DNA from: Verrucomicrobiales bacterium
GTDB taxonomy: Bacteria; Verrucomicrobiota; Verrucomicrobiia; Methylacidiphilales; JAAUTS01
Assembly (NCBI GenBank): GCA_031279715.1
Contig: JAITHY010000059.1
Span: 1 to 30,615, forward strand
DNA length: 30,615 bases
Reading direction: 5' to 3'
Part shown: positions 15,301-22,142 of the stretch, piece by piece
How the letters are laid out: every line of letters begins with the position of its first letter
How positions within the stretch are numbered: position 1 is the stretch's first letter
Notes under the pieces: generated by a model
What the model was told of the DNA's origin: nothing
Databases searched by the model: none
The model's input: only the letters and a program-made list of their open reading frames with translations
Program-made: the position numbers and the translations under genes

Positions 15301-15708
15301 TTATTTTTGCAAGCCTGACGATTTGTTGGCAACGGAAAAGTGAGCGCTGTCAGCGGCTGTTTTTCGTGACGATGAATCGAGAGAAATTGTAATGCTGCCG
15401 TCAGCGAGGATTTTTTTAAGTTGCAACACCAGGCACAAGCGGATGATTTCCGCCAGGGGCAATCCGGCGCGGCGGGCTTCAGCGCCCAGGCCGTTGATCA
15501 TGCCATCCTCAAACCGGACGCTAAACTGCGAAACTTTCCGCTCCTGGGAATATTCCTTCAAATTGCGCTTTTCCGCCAGTTGGCGTTCCACGCACAGCCT
15601 GATGACTTGCGCCGCGGTCAGTCGTGATTTTTCAGAGACCTCCCTGATTTCATCGGCCAGTTTCCGCTCGATTTTGATTGGAAACTGCCGGTTTTTCTTT
15701 GCCTTCAC
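15301..15708 (-). CDS. Protein with two tandem ribbon-helix-helix-like repeats, putative regulator
   Basis: A 135-residue protein with an internal duplication of period 53: QFPIKIERKLADEIREVSEK... (residues 8-44) and QFSVRFEDGMINGLGAEARR... (61-97) align without gaps, each ending in IRLC-x4-L. Each unit has the strand-helix-helix pattern of MetJ/Arc DNA-binding proteins, so one chain could act as a pseudo-dimer. The start is GTG at 15708, because an in-frame stop lies about 60 bases upstream and no ATG is available; GAAGG precedes it closely. It heads the ACP-ketosynthase operon and may autoregulate it. The gene is less GC-rich than its neighbours. The second RHH protein at 18814-19005 resembles its second repeat. 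Confidence 0.7.
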   Translation of the reverse strand: MKAKKNRQFPIKIERKLADEIREVSEKSRLTAAQVIRLCVERQLAEKRNLKEYSQERKVSQFSVRFEDGMINGLGAEARRAGLPLAEIIRLCLVLQLKKILADGSITISLDSSSRKTAADSAHFSVANKSSGLQK

Positions 15709-15802
15709 ACCTTCATCTAAGCATCTGCCATTGAAATAATCTTTTTAAAACAAGGTATATAAAATCAATTGACACGGGTTCCAAAATAGATAACTTTTAA
15801 TT

Positions 15803-15818
15803 ACTTCAAAAATGAAGT
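15803..15818. promoter_or_regulatory. Inverted repeat ACTTCA-AAAA-TGAAGT, possible operator
   Basis: A perfect 6-bp inverted repeat with a 4-base spacer lies just before the lipoprotein gene start (15826). It sits in the AT-rich divergent region shared with the tandem RHH gene. A TTGACA at 15769-15774 could be the -35 of the rightward promoter, but its -10 is weak. A binding site for the RHH protein is a guess. Confidence 0.35.
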
Positions 15819-15825
15819 CAAAAAT

Positions 15826-16323
15826 ATGAACAAAAAAATCAGGGTTAAAAAATGGTCCGCTCTTGTCACCATCAGCGGTTTGTTATCAATCATCATGGCG
15901 CTGATTGTGGCGGCGGGGCTAATGTCGTGCGCCTCAACCAATCCTGCAATCCCGGTGGGCGGAACCTTCGCCCAGTCCGCCGGCACACTGGAAAAGGCCA
16001 AGTCACTGATTTTGCTGGGCATCAGCCAGTACAATACCCGCGACAGCGCCAAGGTCATCGGGCGTGTGGCGGCGCCGGGATTGATTATCGCCAGGCAGGA
16101 CGGCAACGGTTGGTGGCTGGAAATTGCCATCCGCCACAACGCTGAGAATTTTCAACTGGAGTTTCACGGTTGCTCGGACAATTTGGGCGGCGCCGGCAAT
16201 ATCCACGCCAGATTTCAAAAAACCCAGCGTTTGCTGATGGACTGCATCACCCGGACCGCCGCTCAATACAGCGCGCAAAATGAACTTCAGTGGCAGCGGG
16301 ACGCGCGAACGCCGGTTTATTAA
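15826..16323 (+). CDS. Putative lipoprotein, unknown function
   Basis: A 165-residue protein with a long basic N-terminus, a hydrophobic segment (about 12-33) and a lipobox-like LMSC followed by ASTNPA, so it is probably lipid-anchored. The mature part begins with a Gly/Ala-rich stretch and has 'AKVIGRVAAPGLIIARQDGNGWWLEIAIRHNAENFQLEFHGCSDN'. I do not recognise the family. It is followed 20 bases later by a second lipoprotein gene on the same strand, and the two may form an operon. It is divergent from the RHH-ACP-ketosynthase operon. The first part is AT-rich and lacks the dispersed motif. Confidence 0.65.
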   Translation: MNKKIRVKKWSALVTISGLLSIIMALIVAAGLMSCASTNPAIPVGGTFAQSAGTLEKAKSLILLGISQYNTRDSAKVIGRVAAPGLIIARQDGNGWWLEIAIRHNAENFQLEFHGCSDNLGGAGNIHARFQKTQRLLMDCITRTAAQYSAQNELQWQRDARTPVY

Positions 16324-16343
16324 TAATCAACACGGAGCATGAT

Positions 16344-16739
16344 ATGAAATTGACGATGATTGTCAGCGTGGCAGGCACGGGTATATTGGCGGCGTGTACC
16401 TCAACACAGCAACAGCATTACAGCGGCTTTGACCAGCAAGCGTGGAATAACGCGGCGTTTTCCAACGAGCGGACGACGGTTCAGGAAGCCCAGCGACAGC
16501 AGGCGGAAATGCGTTATTACTCCCGGCAAAAACTGGTCAACAAAAACAAGGCCGAGGCGCGCACTGCCGAGGAGTTTGTTGACACGGAACTGGCGCTGCG
16601 AAAAGCCACGGTGGAACGGGGCGAGTTGAAGGGCTACTATCGCACGGGCACCCCGGACGCGGTGAACATGCAGAACATCAACAACAGCAACACCAATGTG
16701 AACGAAAGCTCCAGTGGCGCCGGTGCTTACAGCCGCTGA
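16344..16739 (+). CDS. Small Gln/Asn-rich lipoprotein, unknown function
   Basis: A 131-residue protein with a lipoprotein signal ending in LAAC (Cys18). ACGGAG (16332-16337) six bases before the ATG at 16344 fixes the start; the frame is open to 16290, but that extension overlaps the previous gene and lacks a signal. The mature part is polar and helical (VQEAQRQQAEMRYYSRQKLVNKNKAEARTAEEF), ending in an Asn/Ser-rich tail with NINNSNTNVNESSSGAG. No known domain is recognised. The stop lies 3 bases from the convergent acyltransferase stop. One copy of the dispersed motif lies in the signal-peptide codons (IVSV). Confidence 0.7.
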   Translation: MKLTMIVSVAGTGILAACTSTQQQHYSGFDQQAWNNAAFSNERTTVQEAQRQQAEMRYYSRQKLVNKNKAEARTAEEFVDTELALRKATVERGELKGYYRTGTPDAVNMQNINNSNTNVNESSSGAGAYSR

Positions 16740-16742
16740 CGC

Positions 16743-17630
16743 TCACTCCCACAAATCAAAAAAATTGAAAAACTGATACGGGCGCGCGGCGCAGAATTTT
16801 TCCATCGCGGCGGCGAAACGCTCAGCCTCAGCGCGATAGTTTTGGACATTCGCGCCGCGGTCGGGGATGTCCATGACGGCGGTCAGTTCCGCGCCGACGC
16901 GGCCTGCGCCGAGGCGTGGGAAAAAGATGACCAGCAGCGGCGCGCCGGTGGCGGCGGCAATGCGGTAGGCGCTGGCGGGGACGTTGATGTTGCCGCCGAG
17001 AAACGGCACGCTGAGGGCGCCGCGCGCGCTGCCGAACACGCGGTCGCCGGTCACGCACACCACCGCGTTGCGCGCCAGCGCCGCCATGATTTCCGGCGTG
17101 CCGCCGAAGGGTCCGGCCGGGTCAATAAATTGCACCGTGCTCGCCAGACCGCCGTGCTCGTGCGCGAGTTTGTCCACGTCGCCGTCGGGCCGGCGATAGA
17201 CCACATACTTCGGCACGGGAATGATTTCCATCGCCGCCATCGCCATTTGCCAGCAGCCGAGATGGGCGCTGACAATCAGCGCGCCGCGCCCGCGCGCCAG
17301 CAGCGCGGTGATTTGCGCGGTGAACTCCCGCTCGCCGGCGACGCCGGCGCTGCCGCTGATGCCCGCCGCCGCGCGGTCGATGAGCACTTGCCCGAAGCTG
17401 AAGTTCAGCCGCCAGCGACGCCACAGTTTTTTCAACCAGCCGCTGTCGTTGAACCGTCGCGCGAGATAAAATTCACCCCGCTGACCGTGAGCGTTGAACA
17501 GCGTGTACCACGTCGCCACGCACAGCAGCAGCGCGTACGCCACGCGCCGGCCGCCGCCGCGGATGAGGAAATAAAAAATCCCGTGCGCGAACGCCGACGC
17601 CGCGCTGTCACTTGACCAGCGTTGCGCCAT
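16743..17630 (-). CDS. LpxL/HtrB-like acyltransferase
   Basis: A 295-residue membrane-associated acyltransferase of the lipid A biosynthesis acyltransferase family (PF03279), which moves an acyl chain from ACP to a glycolipid or lysophospholipid. The N-terminal hydrophobic segment (about 28-45) anchors it. The catalytic block reads SAHLGCWQMAMAAME, giving His123 and, five positions on, Gln128 where LpxL-type enzymes normally have Glu or Asp. Later motifs fit: 'KYVVYRRPDGD', 'VCVTGDRVFGSARGALSVPFLGG', and 'ASAYRIAAATGAPLLVIFFPR'. Its 5' end overlaps the glycosyltransferase 3' end by 23 bases, so they are co-translated. Similar enzymes occur in aryl-polyene clusters. The Gln substitution could reduce or alter activity. 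Confidence 0.85.
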   Translation of the reverse strand: MAQRWSSDSAASAFAHGIFYFLIRGGGRRVAYALLLCVATWYTLFNAHGQRGEFYLARRFNDSGWLKKLWRRWRLNFSFGQVLIDRAAAGISGSAGVAGEREFTAQITALLARGRGALIVSAHLGCWQMAMAAMEIIPVPKYVVYRRPDGDVDKLAHEHGGLASTVQFIDPAGPFGGTPEIMAALARNAVVCVTGDRVFGSARGALSVPFLGGNINVPASAYRIAAATGAPLLVIFFPRLGAGRVGAELTAVMDIPDRGANVQNYRAEAERFAAAMEKFCAARPYQFFNFFDLWE

Positions 17631-18771
17631 ACAAGGCTCCCTTCCGCAAAATTTTCCCCAGCAGCCAGACCAACGCGCCGACCGTCAGCGCCAGCGCGGG
17701 GGCGACCAGCAGCGACCCCAAAATCCATTCCCAAAATCGATGAAAAAACTCGTGCCCCAGCGTGCGCCAGGAAAGCTCCGTCAGCCACTTGCCGTGCCGC
17801 AGCCAGTAGCCGACTTCAATGCACAGCGCGGGCGCCAGCGGCGGCAGCGCGAGTTTTTCCGCGCTGAACGCGACCAGGCGGTTGAGGTTGAACCAGCCGA
17901 CGCCCCACAACAAAAACATTTGCCGCGCGCCGGGCAGCGCCAGCGTCCCCCAAAACACACCCCACGCCGCCGAGAGGCCGAGCAACAGCGGGTTCTCGCG
18001 CCGCTGTAGCTGGGCGATGATGACTTTGAGCGGATTGAGTGTCACGAGCTGGCCGTCAGCGGCGGGGAGGAATTTTTTGTGCGGGATGGGCAGCAGCGCG
18101 CGCAGGGTGAGCCGCGTGTTGAGCAGGCTGACCCAAAAATTGTCGCGCCATTTGTGGAAGTGCGAGACGCGCTCCCCGCGCTTTGGATAAAACACGCGCA
18201 CCGGCACCTCGCTGATGGTGAAGCCGTGCCACAGCGCCTTGATGATAATTTCCACCTCAAACGCATAGCGCCGCGCGGTGAGTCGCAGGCACTCAAACAC
18301 CGTCAGCGGATACAAGCGCAGCCCGCTCTGGATGTCGCTGACAGTCACGCCCGTTTGCACCCGCGCCCAGAACGCGGAAAAATTGCGCCCGAAGCGCGAC
18401 GACGCGGGAACATTCGGCGTGTTGAAATCGCGCGCGCCGATGATGATGCTGTTCGGCAACGCGCATCCCTCCGCCAGCAACGCAGCAATATCGGCGGGAA
18501 AATGCTGGCCGTCAGCGTCAATCGTCACCATGTGCGTGAAGCCGTGCGCTCGCGCCCACGTTGCCGCTGTCAAAATCGCCGCGCCCTTCCCGCGATTTTT
18601 TTCGTGCCGCGTCACCGTCAGCGGCAAGCCCGTCAGCGTCGCCGCTCCTCCGTCGGCGCTCCCGTCATCCACCACCAGCACATCAGCGTAAAGTCGCGAC
18701 AACTCCCGCGCCACGCCGCTGACGGTGGCGGCGTGGTTGTACAACGGAATGACCATCAGCGGCTTGACCAC
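17608..18771 (-). CDS. Family 2 glycosyltransferase with C-terminal DUF2062 membrane domain
   Basis: A 387-residue protein. The GT2 (DPM1/ArnC-like) domain covers about 1-230: 'VIPLYNHAATVSGVARELSR', 'VLVVDDGSADGGA', the metal-binding IDADGQHF (84-91) and the acceptor-side 'SDIQSGLRLYPL'. After 'RGERVSHFHKWRDNFW' a DUF2062-like part with two or three membrane helices follows (about 265-387; 'NPLLLGLSAAWGVFWGTLALPGARQMFLL'). Such fusions are often found beside lipid-modifying acyltransferases and probably put a sugar on a membrane lipid. Start is GTG at 18771, with no Shine-Dalgarno sequence; an ATG six codons in is the alternative. Co-transcribed with the acyltransferase gene. Confidence 0.9.
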   Translation of the reverse strand: MVKPLMVIPLYNHAATVSGVARELSRLYADVLVVDDGSADGGAATLTGLPLTVTRHEKNRGKGAAILTAATWARAHGFTHMVTIDADGQHFPADIAALLAEGCALPNSIIIGARDFNTPNVPASSRFGRNFSAFWARVQTGVTVSDIQSGLRLYPLTVFECLRLTARRYAFEVEIIIKALWHGFTISEVPVRVFYPKRGERVSHFHKWRDNFWVSLLNTRLTLRALLPIPHKKFLPAADGQLVTLNPLKVIIAQLQRRENPLLLGLSAAWGVFWGTLALPGARQMFLLWGVGWFNLNRLVAFSAEKLALPPLAPALCIEVGYWLRHGKWLTELSWRTLGHEFFHRFWEWILGSLLVAPALALTVGALVWLLGKILRKGALYGATLVK

Positions 18772-18813
18772 AAGCGCCCATGCTAGGCAAATCCAGCGTG
18801 AAAGGAAGAGTTT

Positions 18814-19005
18814 TTACTTCCGTTCCGTCAGCGTCAGAATATTGACTTCGCCGCTGATGATTTTTTGCAACGCATAGGCGATGCACCGGCGGATGATGAA
18901 ACTTTTGCTTAGGCCGGTTTCAATTTTGAATTTATTCAATTGCTTGACTTGGTCGGGGTCCAAGCGGATGGGCATGATAGAGACATTTTTCAAGACGTTT
19001 TTCAT
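18814..19005 (-). CDS. Small ribbon-helix-helix-like regulator
   Basis: A 63-residue basic protein of Arc/MetJ-like type: strand 'VSIMPIRLDPDQ', helix 'VKQLNKFKIETGL', and helix 'SKSFIIRRCIAYALQKIIS'. The end (QKI-x-SGEVNILTL) resembles the end of the second repeat of the tandem RHH protein at 15301-15708 (KKI-x-ADGSITISL), so the two are probably related. It stands 42 bases upstream of the glycosyltransferase gene on the same strand and likely controls that operon. It has a good promoter upstream. The gene is AT-richer than its neighbours and carries the dispersed motif only at its extreme 3' end (18829). Confidence 0.75.
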   Translation of the reverse strand: MKNVLKNVSIMPIRLDPDQVKQLNKFKIETGLSKSFIIRRCIAYALQKIISGEVNILTLTERK

Positions 19006-19014
19006 AGGGTGGAA

Positions 19015-19042
19015 ATTCTACCACAAAACACCAAGATGTAAA
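19015..19042 (-). promoter_or_regulatory. Promoter for the RHH-glycosyltransferase-acyltransferase operon
   Basis: On the minus strand TTTACA (19042-19037), a 16-base spacer and TAGAAT (19020-19015) each match 5 of 6 consensus bases. Nine bases separate the -10 from the ATG at 19005. AAAGT/ACTTT boxes overlap or lie just upstream of the -35. Confidence 0.55.
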
Positions 19043-19083
19043 AGTTTAATTTCATAAAGTATACTTTTGTATTACAAACTTTT
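19040..19083. promoter_or_regulatory. Cluster of AAAGT/ACTTT boxes, possible RHH operator
   Basis: AAAAGTTT (19040-19047) and AAACTTTT (19076-19083) form an inverted pair around the perfect palindrome AAAGTATACTTT (19056-19067). A stretch ACTTTT-GT-ATTAC here resembles ACTTTT-A-ATTAC upstream of the other RHH operon (15793-15803). The rest of the gap to folE2 (19084-19218) is AT-rich and then GC-rich, with nothing else recognised. Confidence 0.4.
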
Positions 19084-19218
19084 CAACAGTCAACTTATTA
19101 TCCCCGTCTTATCCTTATTTGATGGGCATTTTCCGCCGCGTGATTTGATGCGAATGCCGGAACTCACAGTTCGCGCGGTTTTTCATAAAAAATCATTCCG
19201 CTGACCGCCGCCGCGCGG

Positions 19219-19246
19219 TTTACATTTCCGTGAATTCCGCTAACGT
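19219..19246 (+). promoter_or_regulatory. Candidate promoter for folE2, leaderless layout
   Basis: TTTACA (19219-19224), a 16-base spacer and TAACGT (19241-19246), six bases before the ATG at 19253. The -10 match is moderate. Confidence 0.35.
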
Positions 19247-19252
19247 CGGGCA

Positions 19253-20044
19253 ATGCCAAAAAACGCCCCAGCCAAATTGCACGATGAGCAAAGCACCCGC
19301 GACACGCGGCGGCTGCCGATTGACAAGGTCGGCGTCAAAGGCCTGAGGCATCCGGTGCAAATCGCCGACAAGGCGCATCAGCGGCAAAACACCGTCGCCA
19401 CCATCGCGCTGACGGTGGACTTGCCGCACCATTTCAAGGGCACGCACATGAGCCGGTTTGTCGAGGTGCTGAACTCGCACGGGCGGCTGATTCACGTCGA
19501 GAACATCGGAAAAATTCTTCGCGCGCTGCAAAAAAAACTCAACAGCCGCGCCGCGCACCTGGCGATGGAATTTCCATTTTTCCTGGAAAAACCGGCGCCC
19601 GCCACCGGCGCGGTCGGGCTGGTGGATTACGTCGCGCGCTTCGACGCCGCCGCTGACGGTGAGCACCTTGATTTCCGCGAAACGGTGATTGTGCCCGTCA
19701 CCACGCTTTGCCCGTGCAGCAAAGCCATTAGCGAGCGCGGGGCGCACAATCAGCGCGGCTATGTGACGCTGACGGTGAAATTCAAAAAAGTGGTGTGGAT
19801 TGAGGATTTAATCGCGCTGATTGAGGAATCGGCGAGTTGCGAATTGTATTCGCTGCTCAAGCGTCCGGATGAAAAATTGGTCACGGAAAAGGCGTATGAC
19901 AATCCGGTGTTCGTGGAGGACTTGGTGCGGAACGTGGCGTTGCGCTGCAACCGGCATCCCGATATCACGTGGTACCGGGTCGAGGCCGAAAACATGGAAA
20001 GCATTCACAACCACAGCGCGTACGCGATGATTGAGAAAAAATAA
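19253..20044 (+). CDS. folE2: GTP cyclohydrolase FolE2 (type IB)
   Basis: FolE2 turns GTP into 7,8-dihydroneopterin triphosphate, the first step of folate synthesis and also an entry to queuosine. Unlike zinc-bound FolE it can use other metals. The 263-residue length is normal. Signs are 'GLRHPVQIADK', 'QNTVATIALTVDLPHHFKGTHMSRF', and PVTTLCPCSKAISERGAHNQRG with the metal/catalytic cysteine motif (C153, C155). 'KAYDNPVFVEDLVRNVA' and 'ENMESIHNHSAYA' follow. queG is also in the window, but about 11 kb away. The stop lies 2 bases from the convergent binding-protein gene. Two in-frame motif copies give ALTV and TLTV, and one gives AADGE. Confidence 0.96.
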   Translation: MPKNAPAKLHDEQSTRDTRRLPIDKVGVKGLRHPVQIADKAHQRQNTVATIALTVDLPHHFKGTHMSRFVEVLNSHGRLIHVENIGKILRALQKKLNSRAAHLAMEFPFFLEKPAPATGAVGLVDYVARFDAAADGEHLDFRETVIVPVTTLCPCSKAISERGAHNQRGYVTLTVKFKKVVWIEDLIALIEESASCELYSLLKRPDEKLVTEKAYDNPVFVEDLVRNVALRCNRHPDITWYRVEAENMESIHNHSAYAMIEKK

Positions 20045-20046
20045 CG

Positions 20047-20634
20047 TCAGCGTCCGGGCACCATGCCGTGTCGCATGATTATTTTCCGCGCCTTCGGGCC
20101 GGTCAAATAGCGAATCGCCTCTCGCACCCCGCCCTCCGGCAAGCCGCGGGTGTAGACATAAACACCTTGAATATACGGATAACTTCGTCCCTGCACCGCC
20201 GCTGACGTTGGCAGCAAACCGTCCACCGGCAAAATCCGGCGGCCTTGCAAATGGTCCTTGAGCAACGACACGCGCGCCAGCTCAACGTCAGCGCCTCGCT
20301 CCACTTCCACACGGGAAATTTCAGTCAATGGACTGTCGCCGCTGACAATGACCGCCAGCCCGTCATACGCGAAGGTGAACGGATGCGCCGTCACCCCCAG
20401 CCGCCTCGCCTGCCGCAACTCCGCCGCGTTCAAGTAGCGCGCGGTGAACAATAAATCCACCTCGCCCGCGAGCAGCTCCGGCAGCCCCGCCCCGCTCAGC
20501 GTCAGCGCCGGATTCTCCGCCGCCAGCGCCTCCCTCAGCGCCGGAGACAAAACCTCCGCGCCGCCAACCGTTATCTTTTCCGCCCGCGCGGAAAAGACCG
20601 TCAACAACGCAACCGCAAACGAAATATTTTTCAT
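20047..20634 (-). CDS. Compact PstS-like periplasmic binding protein
   Basis: A 195-residue exported protein (signal residues 1-18, cut near ARA-EK). 'EKITVGGAEVLSPALREALAAENPALTLSGAGLPELLAGEVDLLFTARYLNAAEL' and 'FAYDGLAVIVSGDSPLTEIS' follow the first lobe of phosphate-type binding proteins (PBP-like, PF12849). The usual IF.G...W and R..GSGT phosphate-binding elements of lobe two are missing, so the protein is much shorter than PstS (about 270-350). It ends 'AIRYLTGPKARKIIMRHGMVPGR', a normal PstS-like C-terminus. No ABC transporter partners are nearby. The frame continues upstream past 20634, but that part is the antisense of the SDR gene. The ATG at 20634 gives the signal peptide. Its role may be sensing or scavenging. 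Confidence 0.75.
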   Translation of the reverse strand: MKNISFAVALLTVFSARAEKITVGGAEVLSPALREALAAENPALTLSGAGLPELLAGEVDLLFTARYLNAAELRQARRLGVTAHPFTFAYDGLAVIVSGDSPLTEISRVEVERGADVELARVSLLKDHLQGRRILPVDGLLPTSAAVQGRSYPYIQGVYVYTRGLPEGGVREAIRYLTGPKARKIIMRHGMVPGR

Positions 20635-20667
20635 TGCCAACCGTTGACTATGGATTAGTTTTTTCTC

Positions 20668-21351
20668 ATGTCCAAGCTTATCGTCATCACCGGCGTCACT
20701 CGCGGACTCGGCCGCGCGCTGACGGAACACCTCATCAACAGCGGTCACACCATCATCGGCTGCGCGCGCAACACCGCCGCCATCGACGAACTGGGCGGGC
20801 GATTCGGCGCCCCGCATTTGTTTCAAACCGTCGACGTCGCTGACGATGACGCGGTGAAAAACTTCGCCCGCCACGCGCTGGAATCCTACGGCGCGCCCGA
20901 TCTGCTCGTCAACAACGCCGCGCTGATCAACCAACCCAAGCCGCTTTGGACAATTTCCGCCGCCGAGTTTGACGCGTTGGTTGGCGTCAACATCAGCGGC
21001 AACGCCAACCTGATCCGCCACTTTGTCCCCGCGATGATTGCCCGCAAACGCGGCGTCATCGTCAACTTCAGCTCCGCGTGGGGACGCAACCGCACCGACG
21101 CCAACCTCGCCCCCTACTGCGCCAGCAAATGGGCGGTTGAGGGCCTGACACAGGCGCTCGCGCAGGAATTGCCGGCGGGCATGGCGGCGGTCACGCTCAA
21201 CCCCACTGACACAGACACGGACATGCTCCGCACCTGCTGGCCGGCGGACGCCAACGCGTTCCCCATCCCCGCTGAATGGGTGTTGTCCGCCGCGCCATTC
21301 ATCCTGAAACTCAGCGCGAAGGACAACGGCAAGTCGCTGACAGTGGGATAA
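20668..21351 (+). CDS. Short-chain dehydrogenase/reductase
   Basis: A 227-residue classical SDR. Signs are the nucleotide motif TGVTRGLG (8-15), NNAA (82-85), the catalytic Ser in NFSSAWG (about 135), and YCASK with Tyr150 and Lys154. Such enzymes oxidise or reduce alcohols and ketones with NAD(P)H. The substrate is unknown. It is divergent from the compact binding-protein gene (33-base gap) and lies 50 bases before the exbB gene. No Shine-Dalgarno sequence is visible. It could take part in the lipid/polyene module as a ketoreductase, but nothing beyond distance (about 2-8 kb) suggests this. Confidence 0.93.
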   Translation: MSKLIVITGVTRGLGRALTEHLINSGHTIIGCARNTAAIDELGGRFGAPHLFQTVDVADDDAVKNFARHALESYGAPDLLVNNAALINQPKPLWTISAAEFDALVGVNISGNANLIRHFVPAMIARKRGVIVNFSSAWGRNRTDANLAPYCASKWAVEGLTQALAQELPAGMAAVTLNPTDTDTDMLRTCWPADANAFPIPAEWVLSAAPFILKLSAKDNGKSLTVG

Positions 21352-21366
21352 TTTTTCAAGAGAACA

Positions 21367-21395
21367 TTGACGAAACGCCCCGCCATGGGGATAGT
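21367..21395 (+). promoter_or_regulatory. Promoter for exbB-exbD-tonB, leaderless layout
   Basis: TTGACG (21367-21372), a 17-base spacer and GATAGT (21390-21395). Six bases separate the -10 from the ATG at 21402, so the mRNA would start at the start codon. Confidence 0.5.
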
Positions 21396-21401
21396 TAACG
21401 G

Positions 21402-22142
21402 ATGATTTTACCCCTGCCACCCCTATTGGCGAGCGGCGGAATTTTTTTCGCGTTCGAGCATTCCAACCTCGCTGGCAAAGGCGTCATCCTCTTGTTGGCG
21501 GTCGGCTCCATCTTTAGCTGGTCGGTGATGGTCAGCAAATTCGTATACCTGCGCCGCGCCCGCCAGGAAAACAAACTCTTCGTCCGCCGCTACCGCAATT
21601 CGCGCGCGCCACTGGATATTTACCGTGAACAACGCCGTTACACCGTCTCGCCCGCCGCCGCTGTCTATCAGGCTGGCGCGGCTGAACTGGCGTTCAATTT
21701 GCTGGGTTCGACGGAGGCGGACGAAACCTTTGCCGCCCGCTTGCAAACCGCCGAGCCGATCAATTCCGTCGGCATGTCCTCCGTCCGTTCCGCGTTGGAG
21801 CGCGCGGTCGGCGAGGAAGGGCTGAAAATGGAGGCGCAACTCATCGTGCTCGCCACCGCCGTGACCGGCGCGCCGTTCCTCGGTTTGCTTGGCACGGTCT
21901 GGGGTGTGATGGACGCCTTCAGCGGCGTCGCCCTCGCGGGACAAGCCAGCCTCGCCGCGCTCGCGCCCGGCGTCAGCGGCGCGCTCATCACCACCGTCAC
22001 CGGATTGGTTGTGGCAATTCCCGCGATGTTTGGGTATAATTTCCTTGTCGCATCAGTCAAGGAAATGACGGTCGGAATCGAGAATTTCGCCGCGGAATGC
22101 CTCGCTGACTTTGAGCATAAATACTTGAAAACACGCGGATGA
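21402..22142 (+). CDS. ExbB/TolQ-type proton channel protein
   Basis: A 246-residue inner-membrane protein of the MotA/TolQ/ExbB family (PF01618), which with ExbD turns the proton gradient into force for TonB or TolA. One N-terminal helix (about 25-48) precedes the cytoplasmic loop, and two more helices form the conserved C-terminal part: 'APFLGLLGTVWGVMDAF' and 'ALITTVTGLVVAIPAMFGYNFL'. These match the family signature closely. First gene of a three-gene operon; its stop overlaps the exbD start as ATGA. Whether the set serves TonB-dependent uptake or Tol-Pal envelope constriction cannot be settled, since no pal or tolB is in the window. No Shine-Dalgarno sequence. Confidence 0.93.
   Translation: MILPLPPLLASGGIFFAFEHSNLAGKGVILLLAVGSIFSWSVMVSKFVYLRRARQENKLFVRRYRNSRAPLDIYREQRRYTVSPAAAVYQAGAAELAFNLLGSTEADETFAARLQTAEPINSVGMSSVRSALERAVGEEGLKMEAQLIVLATAVTGAPFLGLLGTVWGVMDAFSGVALAGQASLAALAPGVSGALITTVTGLVVAIPAMFGYNFLVASVKEMTVGIENFAAECLADFEHKYLKTRG

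Noticed and set aside
20635..21420. N-terminal extension of the compact binding protein to a 457-residue protein
   Set aside because: The extension is antisense to the SDR gene, and the internal ATG at 20634 gives a signal peptide and the family N-terminus.
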